Below are positions 1 to 4,559 of a stretch of DNA of 5,083 bases, piece by piece (position 1 is the first letter of the stretch; every line of letters begins with the position of its first letter). This DNA is from Pseudomonadota bacterium (GTDB lineage: Bacteria > Desulfobacterota > Desulfovibrionia > Desulfovibrionales > Desulfovibrionaceae), in assembly GCA_018822065.1 (NCBI GenBank), contig JAHJKV010000357.1:1-5083 (forward strand), given 5' to 3'. The notes below the pieces were generated by a model that saw only the letters and a program-made list of their open reading frames with translations, did no database searches and was not told the origin of the DNA. A program made the translations under genes and the position numbers.

Positions 1-1122
1 ACCAGCGGCGGAAATATCCCGCCGGAACTCAGTGCCTGGGCCGAGCGTTTCGATCTGGCGGACTTCCTGCACGAGCGCACCTTGGCCAACCAGTTCCAGG
101 CCATCACTGCGTCTGACCCGACGCCCTCGCTCTTCGTGGTCAATCTCTTCCACGAAAATGAGCCCCTTTTTGCCCACCGCTCGGGCTATCTCTTCTTCGT
201 CGACCCGGCGTCATGGAACGCCAGCCCGGAGTTCGAGGCCTGGATGAAGGCCGAGTTCCAGCAGGTCAAACTGCCGGTGATGGACTACCTGAACCGCTGG
301 GCCCAGTTCGTCTCCGCCCTGCGCCAGGGCTATCCTTCCACCCCGATCCTCCTCGCCTCCCAGCTCTCCCACTACCCGGCCTTTGGTCCGCACCCCTATT
401 CCTATCTCACCTGCTGGGAAAAGGCCTGGCGCGAGGCAGGCGGCTTCCTCCGGGCTGTGGCCGCCGAGTTGGGCAACTGCCGCCTGCTCGACGCGGACCG
501 CATTTTCTCAGGGGTCTGGAACTCCCAGGTCACGGACATCGACGACCATTGCCCCTTCCTCAAGGTGACCATCGACGGCGACGGCTCCGGTCCCTGGCCG
601 GACCTGCGCCGGGACATGGAGCACATAGGCACCCTCTGGCCTGCCATGGCCCGCAAGGTGAAAGGCTTCCTGCGCACCGGCCAGCTCACCTGGGACAACA
701 GCGAACAGGTCCCGGCAAGCTGGGAGCAGCCCTACAGCCCCAAGCCTCTGTCCAGGGAACGCTTGCGCATCCTGCTCGCAACCGGAGGCAACTACGACGG
801 TGCCCGGGCCGTGAACGCCTTTTTGCACGACATGGACCAGGACCACACGGACCTGCTGGCAGCAAACGCCGAAGCCATGCCCGTCTGCCATGGCACCCTG
901 CACATGGTCCACCGCTATGCCATGCTCAAGCCCAACCGGGCGCTCCTTACCTGGTGCGAATCCCAGAAGGAAAAGATCGCATTGTTTACGACCAACGGCA
1001 CGGAGTTCCAACGCCGCTACACCGCCCGCCTGGACGAAATCGTTGCCAGCGTGCTCATGCACTCCGTAGCCAACACCATGACCCTCAACCCCTCCCTCGC
1101 CGCCCGCCCCCCTGTTTGTTAA
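1..1122 (+). CDS. Uncharacterised protein, C-terminal 373 residues (5' end outside window)
   Basis: The frame is open from the first base of the window to a TAA at 1120-1122, so this is the 3' part of a longer gene. A TTG at 82 is available but has no reason to be the start, because the frame continues upstream with ordinary protein sequence. The visible protein is soluble-looking: I see no signal peptide or membrane segment. The middle part alternates hydrophobic strands and helices (SLFVVNLF near visible residue 43, PILLASQLSHY near 115, CRLLDADRIF near 160). It is followed by DIDDHCPFLKV near 180. A D-x-x-H arrangement after an alpha/beta core is reminiscent of SGNH/GDSL-type hydrolases, but no GDS motif is visible here (the N-terminus is missing), so that is only a weak guess. 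The last ~115 residues look mostly helical and may be a separate domain. The gene converges on htpG and is followed after 8 bases by a hairpin. I am sure that it is coding and unsure of its function. Confidence 0.85.
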   Translation, partial: TSGGNIPPELSAWAERFDLADFLHERTLANQFQAITASDPTPSLFVVNLFHENEPLFAHRSGYLFFVDPASWNASPEFEAWMKAEFQQVKLPVMDYLNRWAQFVSALRQGYPSTPILLASQLSHYPAFGPHPYSYLTCWEKAWREAGGFLRAVAAELGNCRLLDADRIFSGVWNSQVTDIDDHCPFLKVTIDGDGSGPWPDLRRDMEHIGTLWPAMARKVKGFLRTGQLTWDNSEQVPASWEQPYSPKPLSRERLRILLATGGNYDGARAVNAFLHDMDQDHTDLLAANAEAMPVCHGTLHMVHRYAMLKPNRALLTWCESQKEKIALFTTNGTEFQRRYTARLDEIVASVLMHSVANTMTLNPSLAARPPVC

Positions 1123-1125
1123 ATC

Positions 1126-1164
1126 GGGATTCCAAAGGGCCTCCGCCCTTTGGCCGCCGGAGGC
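1126..1164 (+). repeat. Intergenic CCAAAGGG hairpin element, copy 1
   Basis: A perfect 9-bp stem (1132-1140 with 1145-1153, loop CTCC) is followed directly by CCGCCGGAGGC. The same composite, GGG(A/T)TTCCAAAGGG - loop - CCCTTTGGCCGCCGGAGGC, occurs inverted at 1255-1294, and only the loop region differs. Each copy lies just past the stop codon of its gene and reads in the same direction as that gene. This copy has no U-tract, so it is not a classical intrinsic terminator by itself; it may stabilise the 3' end or assist the central terminator. From memory, similar elements are frequent between genes in Desulfovibrio-type genomes, which I could not verify here. Confidence 0.75.
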
Positions 1165-1180
1165 CCTAGGCCCGCCAACA

Positions 1181-1238
1181 AGATCACACGGAAAAAGCGC
1201 GGCAACCTGCAGGTTGTCGCGCTTTTTCGTGTTGATCT
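1181..1238. terminator. Bidirectional intrinsic terminator between convergent genes
   Basis: This is a near-perfect inverted repeat centred between 1209 and 1210. The core CAACCTGCAGGTTG (1203-1216) is extended by a G-T wobble (1202/1217) and GC-rich pairs out to 1197/1222. It is flanked by AAAAA at 1192-1196 and TTTTT at 1223-1227, so an RNA from either strand has a GC-rich stem ending in a U-run. Pairing continues outward through AGATCA/TGATCT (1181-1186 with 1233-1238), with one bulged base on each side. It sits midway between the stop codons of the upstream + gene and htpG and can terminate both. Confidence 0.88.
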
Positions 1239-1254
1239 CGGATGAGGGGTATAT

Positions 1255-1294
1255 GCCTCCGGCGGCCAAAGGGACACGGTCCCTTTGGAAACCC
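1255..1294 (-). repeat. Intergenic CCAAAGGG hairpin element, copy 2 (inverted)
   Basis: On the minus strand this reads GGGTTTCCAAAGGG, a 5-base loop, then CCCTTTGG joined to CCGCCGGAGGC. It is the inverted counterpart of the element at 1126-1164. The local stem is 9 bp (1266-1274 with 1280-1288). It begins 16 bases past the htpG stop codon on the htpG strand. The 19 bases 1255-1273 are the exact reverse complement of 1146-1164. Confidence 0.75.
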
Positions 1295-1310
1295 ATTCTG
1301 GTGTACCGGG

Positions 1311-3206
1311 TTACTTTTTGGTCTGGACGTACCAGCCGCTGGAGTCGGTCAGCAGTTCCTGGATGCGGCCCACCAGGGCGTGGGGGTCGGTCAGGTAGCC
1401 TTCGAGCAGCAGGGCGGATTCATAGAGCTGCGTGGCGGCGCGGGGGATGAAGGCGTCGTCTGCGTCAGCCTGGTAGACCTGGATCAGGTTGCGGATGAGC
1501 GGATGGTCCGGGTTGATCTCGAGCACCTTGGTGGGGATGGACTGGTCCTTGGTCATCACCCGCATGATCTTGTCCATGCTGCTGGTGGTGTGGCCGTCCG
1601 GGTTGGCCAGGCAGACCGGCGAGTCGGACAACCGGCTGGAGAGGCGCACCTGAGTGACCTTTTCGCCCAGGGCATCCTGCATCTTGCCCAGCAGGGCGTC
1701 CAGGGCGCTCTTTTCCTCGTCGCCCAGTTCAGGAGCCTGTTCCTTGTCGCTCTCAGCAGACGCATACTTGTCCAGGGAGGCGGTGTCCGCATGCTCGGCG
1801 GAAATCAGCTTGAACTCCTTGTATTCCTTGAGGCCATCCATGATGAATTCGTCCACTGGTTCGTAGAGGAAGAGCACCTCAACGCCTTTCTTGCGGAAGA
1901 TTTCGACATGGGGCGAGAGCTTGCAGGCCTCGCGGCTGGGGCCAAAGAGGAAGTAGATTTCCTTCTGGTCCGGCTTGGCCCTGGCGATGTAATCGTCGAA
2001 GCTGGTCAGCTCCAGGTGGTCCTCATGGATGGAGGAGTTGAAGCGCAAGAGCGGCGCGAGCTTCTCGCGGTGGAGGTAGTCTTGGCAGCCCCCCTTGAAG
2101 AGTTCGGCATGGGCGTCCCAGAAGAGGTTGTAGGCGTCCTTGTCGTTCTCGGCCATGGTGGTCAACTCGGCCAGGATGGTCTTGATCAGACTGGTGCGGA
2201 TCTTTCGGATGAGCAGGTTGTCCTGAAGCGTCTCGCGCGAGATGTTCAGGGGCAGGTCCTCGGTGTCCACCACGCCCTTGGCAAAGGAGAGCCATTCGGG
2301 AACCAGGTCCTTGTTCTGCTTCTGGATGAGCACCCGGCGGACATAGAGGTCGAGCCCCCAGTCGTCGCGGCCCATGCCGAAGGGATCGCGGGAATGTTTG
2401 CCGAGGAATACCAGGGCATTGAACTGCACTGGCGCATCCACCGAGGTGTGGATGGTGGCCAGGGGCTCGTCGGTGTCATAGGTCAGGAACTGATAGAATT
2501 CGTTGTACTGCTCCTTCTTCACCTGGAACTTGGGCTCGCGCCAGAGGGCGGTCACGGTGTTCACCCGGTCCTCGCCCACGAAGATGGGGTGGGCGATGAA
2601 GTTGGAGTGCTTCTTGATGATCCGCTTCAGGGCATCGAGGTCGGTGAACTCGTCGCTTAAGTCGCTTTTAAGCTTCACGGCGAGGGAGGTGCCGCGCGGG
2701 GTGTCGCCGGGAAGGTCCGTGATGGTGTAAGAACCCTGGCCGTCAGAGGTCCAGGCACAGGCTGTTTCACTGTCCGCGCTGCGGGTGGTGACCGTGACCT
2801 CGTCCGCGACCATGTAGACGGAATAGAACCCGACGCCAAAGCGGCCGATGAGCCCCTCCACGCCGCTGTCCCCTTCCTTGTTCTGGGCCAGGGCCTTGAC
2901 GAACTCAGCGGAGCCGGAATGGGCGATGGTCCCGATGTTCTGGATCAGTTCCTCGCGGGTCATGCCGATGCCGGTGTCGGTGATGGTCAGGACGCCTGCT
3001 TCCTTGTCCGCGCTGATGCGGATGTCCAGGTCCGGTCCGTCGTTGTCCTCAGCAGTGGTCTTCCAGCGATATTTATCCAAAGCGTCCGAAGCATTGGACA
3101 CGAGTTCGCGCAGGAAAATTTCCTTGTGGGTGTAAAGGGAGTGGACCAGGATGTCCAAAAGCTCTTTGATCTCGGCCTTGAATTTGTAACTTTTTTTCGC
3201 GGTCAC
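1311..3206 (-). CDS. htpG: Molecular chaperone HtpG (bacterial Hsp90)
   Basis: This is an ATP-dependent homodimeric chaperone of the cytosol that helps fold and remodel client proteins during stress. The 631 residues compare with about 624 in E. coli. The GHKL ATPase domain occupies roughly residues 1-215: FLRELVSNASDA carries the catalytic Glu34 and Mg-binding Asn38, TDTGIGM (76-82) the nucleotide-binding Asp77, and GRFGVGFYS (121-129) the lid/glycine loop. The middle domain (~220-490) has DLYVRRV (286-292) and NISRE (321-325), whose Arg324 corresponds to the ATP-contacting arginine. The C-terminal dimerisation domain runs to the end; as in other bacterial members there is no MEEVD tail. I chose the GTG at 3206-3204: the protein then starts MTAKKSYKFKAEIKELL, aligned with family N-termini, and AAGGAG lies 8 bases upstream. 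A TTG at 3278 in the same frame would add 24 unrelated residues encoded across a terminator-like hairpin. No residue needed for ATP hydrolysis appears to be missing. Confidence 0.97.
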   Translation of the reverse strand: MTAKKSYKFKAEIKELLDILVHSLYTHKEIFLRELVSNASDALDKYRWKTTAEDNDGPDLDIRISADKEAGVLTITDTGIGMTREELIQNIGTIAHSGSAEFVKALAQNKEGDSGVEGLIGRFGVGFYSVYMVADEVTVTTRSADSETACAWTSDGQGSYTITDLPGDTPRGTSLAVKLKSDLSDEFTDLDALKRIIKKHSNFIAHPIFVGEDRVNTVTALWREPKFQVKKEQYNEFYQFLTYDTDEPLATIHTSVDAPVQFNALVFLGKHSRDPFGMGRDDWGLDLYVRRVLIQKQNKDLVPEWLSFAKGVVDTEDLPLNISRETLQDNLLIRKIRTSLIKTILAELTTMAENDKDAYNLFWDAHAELFKGGCQDYLHREKLAPLLRFNSSIHEDHLELTSFDDYIARAKPDQKEIYFLFGPSREACKLSPHVEIFRKKGVEVLFLYEPVDEFIMDGLKEYKEFKLISAEHADTASLDKYASAESDKEQAPELGDEEKSALDALLGKMQDALGEKVTQVRLSSRLSDSPVCLANPDGHTTSSMDKIMRVMTKDQSIPTKVLEINPDHPLIRNLIQVYQADADDAFIPRAATQLYESALLLEGYLTDPHALVGRIQELLTDSSGWYVQTKK

Positions 3207-3214
3207 GTCGTATG

Positions 3215-3220
3215 CTCCTT
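3215..3220 (-). promoter_or_regulatory. htpG ribosome binding site (AAGGAG)
   Basis: On the minus strand AAGGAG is followed by 8 bases and then the GTG at 3206. This strong site decides the htpG start in favour of GTG over the in-frame TTG at 3278 and ATG at 3257. It lies only four bases after the U-run of the preceding hairpin. Confidence 0.88.
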
Positions 3221-3224
3221 GTAC

Positions 3225-3254
3225 AAAAATTCGCCGCCCCGGAGGGGGCGGCGA
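3225..3254 (-). terminator. Terminator-like hairpin in the htpG leader
   Basis: On the minus strand a perfect 10-bp, nearly all-GC stem (3254-3245 with 3240-3231, loop CTCC) is followed by ATTTTT (3230-3225), the full signature of an intrinsic terminator. It could terminate the upstream regulator gene. However, only four bases separate the U-run from the htpG Shine-Dalgarno, which leaves no room for an htpG promoter downstream of it. Any htpG mRNA that keeps its ribosome binding site must therefore include this structure or start inside it, so it may act as an attenuator or a leader regulatory element. Confidence 0.8.
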
Positions 3255-3269
3255 CATGATGTTGTTCTG

Positions 3270-3287
3270 CGGGTCCAAGCAGACCCG
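3270..3287 (-). other. Small hairpin between the regulator gene and htpG
   Basis: A 6-bp stem CGGGTC/GACCCG (3270-3275 with 3282-3287) with a 6-base loop lies between the two stronger hairpins of this spacer. It has no U-tract. It may simply be part of a structured leader. The evidence is only the inverted repeat itself. Confidence 0.4.
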
Positions 3288-3288
3288 A

Positions 3289-3309
3289 AACCCCTCGGTC
3301 TGAGGGGTT
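3289..3309 (-). terminator. Hairpin overlapping the stop codon of the MerR-type gene
   Basis: On the minus strand AACCCCTC - AGACC - GAGGGGTT forms an 8-bp stem (3309-3302 with 3296-3289) that begins within the TAA stop codon and ends in TTTC. The U-run is short, so this is a weaker intrinsic terminator than the one 35 bases further on, or a 3'-end stabilising hairpin. Confidence 0.55.
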
Positions 3310-3907
3310 AGCTAGTTATCTTCTTGATCTTGTCAAGGAGGTGCTTTTCCAATTCCCGGCTATCTTTGCGCAGTCGCACCAATTCCTGCTCCATGACCTT
3401 GAGCTTGCCGCGGAGTTCGGAGTTTTCCCTCTTCAGTTCTTCGATCTCGTCATACTGGGCGGAAATGAGCGCATTGTTGCGGTCCACTTCCTCGCGGAGC
3501 TGCATGATGTCCTGCTGGCCCTGGGCCATGTCCGGGTCCATGAGCTTCGAAAGATAGTCCCCAAGGCTTCTGGCAATCTCGTTGCCCATGGTCTGGGCCA
3601 TCTGGATGACAGGCTCCATGGACATGGCGCTCATGGCCGTCGGAACGCTTTCTACCACGGTGGATGGCGTCATGGGATACTGCTGGGCGAGAACGTCCAT
3701 GACCTCCCCGGCGGGATGCCCGGCCCCAAGCATCTCAGCGATCTTGGCAAAAATTTCGACAGCCTCAGGCCGGAAACGCTTCTGCCGCCCCTGTCCCACC
3801 GAGGGCAGATGCTGGACAAAGCGGTTTTTCCAGTAGTGGACTGTGGATTCGGGAACATCCAGCTGACGGGCGATTTCCGCGACGGAGAGAACCTTTTTTT
3901 CGGCCAA
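3308..3907 (-). CDS. MerR-type DNA-binding protein with long C-terminal coiled coil
   Basis: This is a 199-residue probable transcriptional regulator or nucleoid-binding protein. The N-terminus has a MerR-type winged helix: LSVAEIARQLDVPESTVHYW (7-26) is the helix-turn-helix, and VGQGRQKRFRPEAVEIF (37-53) is the wing and following helix. Residues ~65-130 are a Met-, Ala- and Pro-containing linker (PMTPSTVVESVP at 78-89). From about 134 to 197 there is an unbroken coiled coil: heptad 'a' positions are I134, V141, I148, I155, N162, L169, L176, S183, L190, I197, and 'd' positions include L137, L158, L165, M172, L179, L186. A homodimer is therefore expected. There is no C-terminal ligand-binding domain with conserved cysteines as in MerR itself; the layout resembles RacA-like MerR/coiled-coil proteins. 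The start is a TTG (3907-3905) preceded by GGGAG with a 6-base gap. Lying upstream of htpG on the same strand, it might regulate or be cotranscribed with it, as HspR is linked to chaperone genes elsewhere, but no effector can be read from the sequence. Confidence 0.9.
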   Translation of the reverse strand: MAEKKVLSVAEIARQLDVPESTVHYWKNRFVQHLPSVGQGRQKRFRPEAVEIFAKIAEMLGAGHPAGEVMDVLAQQYPMTPSTVVESVPTAMSAMSMEPVIQMAQTMGNEIARSLGDYLSKLMDPDMAQGQQDIMQLREEVDRNNALISAQYDEIEELKRENSELRGKLKVMEQELVRLRKDSRELEKHLLDKIKKITS

Positions 3908-3913
3908 GACAGG

Positions 3914-3918
3914 CTCCC
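3914..3918 (-). promoter_or_regulatory. Ribosome binding site supporting the TTG start of the MerR-type gene
   Basis: On the minus strand GGGAG is followed by CCTGTC and the TTG at 3907. The spacing of 6 bases is good, and no ATG or GTG of this frame lies close by, so the rare TTG start is the best choice. Confidence 0.65.
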
Positions 3919-3939
3919 GTTGTTGGGGGTTGTTGGAGT

Positions 3940-3969
3940 CTCATACAGGATTCCGCAATCACTTTCAAG
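3940..3969 (-). promoter_or_regulatory. Candidate promoter of the MerR-type gene (possibly also htpG)
   Basis: On the minus strand (C)TTGAAA (3969-3963) is separated by exactly 17 bases from TATGAG (3945-3940). The -35 matches the sigma-70 consensus at 5 of 6 positions and the -10 at 4 of 6. CTTGAAA is also the full -35 consensus of heat-shock sigma-32 promoters. However, the expected CCCCAT-type -10 is poor here (CCTGTAT), so the sigma class is open. A second possible -35, TTGACA (4006-4001), has no good -10 partner. Confidence 0.45.
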
Positions 3970-4064
3970 AAAAAGTCTAGAAATAGATAAATCCGATAGG
4001 TGTCAATTCGATGTACTGATAGAAAGTATTGGAGTTCACAGAAGGCATACGATAGAAATCAAGT

Positions 4065-4559
4065 ATGTTTTGGAGGCTGCTTTTTTCAAACCCGATGTAT
4101 TTGGCGCTCCGGCTGCTTGTCGCTGGGGTGTTCATCATTGCGGCAGTGCCCAAACTGGCCGCCCCGGGTGATTTCGCCCAGGTGATTTCCGGCTACGGTC
4201 TCACTCCGGACTGGCTGAACCCGGCTCTGGCCGTGGCCCTGCCCCTGGCCGAGCTTGGGGTGGCGGTGTTGCTGGTGCTGAACCGCCCCGGCGGCGTGCT
4301 CGGGGCGACGCTGTTTTTGGCGGGTTTTTCCATGGTGCTGGCCTACGGCATATTCATCGGCCTGGACGTGGACTGCGGCTGTTTCGGCCCTGGAGATCCC
4401 GAGGCCGAGGCCTACCACGGCCTGGATCAGGCTCTGCAGCGAGATCTATGGCTCCTTACGGCCTGCGGATGGATGTATCTGCGGCAGTTGGTGCAAAGAC
4501 ATATCCCGGCTCCACTTCGGGTGCGGGTGAAGAATACAGAAGGAGAGTGTGATGCGTAA
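4065..4559 (+). CDS. MauE/DoxX-like four-helix membrane protein with CxC motif
   Basis: A 164-residue inner-membrane protein. Four hydrophobic segments are visible at about 12-29, 51-72, 76-100 and 126-143. The family pattern is present: a VPKL motif at the end of helix 1 (28-31), a following amphipathic stretch ending in a Gly-Tyr-Gly-Leu-x-Pro turn (43-48), an acidic residue in helix 2 (PLAELGVAVLL, Glu63), and DCGCFG (103-108) after helix 3, giving Cys104 and Cys106. MauE-type proteins are known from methylamine dehydrogenase maturation, where they are linked to disulfide formation; related DoxX/DoxD proteins act in thiol and thiosulfate redox. No methylamine genes are near, so a general thiol-redox role is inferred. 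The start is uncertain: ATG 4065 has little Shine-Dalgarno, an in-frame stop at 4053 excludes longer forms, and ATG 4095 (residue 11) is the alternative. It overlaps the following rhodanese gene by 8 bases, indicating an operon with translational coupling. Confidence 0.85.
   Translation: MFWRLLFSNPMYLALRLLVAGVFIIAAVPKLAAPGDFAQVISGYGLTPDWLNPALAVALPLAELGVAVLLVLNRPGGVLGATLFLAGFSMVLAYGIFIGLDVDCGCFGPGDPEAEAYHGLDQALQRDLWLLTACGWMYLRQLVQRHIPAPLRVRVKNTEGECDA
4540..4545 (+). promoter_or_regulatory. Ribosome binding site of the rhodanese lipoprotein gene (AAGGAG)
   Basis: AAGGAG ends 6 bases before ATG 4552 but only 3 bases before the overlapping GTG 4549. The spacing favours ATG. The site lies inside the end of the upstream coding region, consistent with coupled translation. 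Confidence 0.8.

Larger units (their letters stand above)
3908..4064. promoter_or_regulatory. AT-rich divergent intergenic region
   Basis: This 157-base spacer separates the divergent MerR-type gene from the membrane-protein operon. Its central part (about 3950-4065) is clearly richer in A and T than the coding DNA on either side, as expected for promoters. It holds the candidate minus-strand promoter, a tandem GTTGTTGG pair (3919-3926 and 3929-3936), and repeated GATAGAAA words (4018-4025 and 4051-4058). I found no convincing + strand -35/-10 pair; TTTCAA (3963-3968) with GATAAA (3986-3991) at 17 bases is the best available and is weak. Confidence 0.6.

Noticed and set aside
213..1169. A 318-codon + strand frame overlapping the first gene, and a 262-codon minus frame at 508-1296
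   Set aside because: Both are rich in Pro, Arg, Gly and Ala without any recognisable fold pattern, while frame 1 gives a well-balanced protein that is open from the window edge. They also run through the terminator region.
1242..2660. A 472-codon open frame on the + strand antisense to htpG
   Set aside because: It lies entirely opposite the unmistakable htpG coding sequence; its composition (strings of Val, Gly, Leu, Glu) is that of a shadow frame in GC-rich DNA, and no ribosome binding site or known motif is seen.
3207..3278. A 24-residue N-terminal extension of HtpG from TTG 3278
   Set aside because: The extra residues are encoded across a terminator hairpin and the Shine-Dalgarno sequence and have no counterpart in HtpG proteins; the GTG at 3206 has a correctly spaced AAGGAG.
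3963..3991. TTTCAA and GATAAA at 17-base spacing as + strand promoter of the membrane-protein operon
   Set aside because: The -35 matches consensus at only 3 of 6 positions in an AT-rich region where such matches arise easily; it is mentioned only as the best weak candidate.
3908..4064. CRISPR array or mobile-element ends
   Set aside because: The short repeated words are few, differ in length and lack regular spacers; no terminal inverted repeats or transposase are present anywhere in the window.
3341..4171. A 276-codon + strand frame antisense to the MerR-type gene
   Set aside because: It is the complement of a clear winged-helix/coiled-coil protein, and it runs through the AT-rich promoter region into the next gene in a different frame.
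4549..4551. GTG 4549 as start of the rhodanese lipoprotein
   Set aside because: It is only 3 bases from AAGGAG, whereas the adjacent ATG 4552 has the usual 6-base gap and gives a normal MRK signal peptide start.
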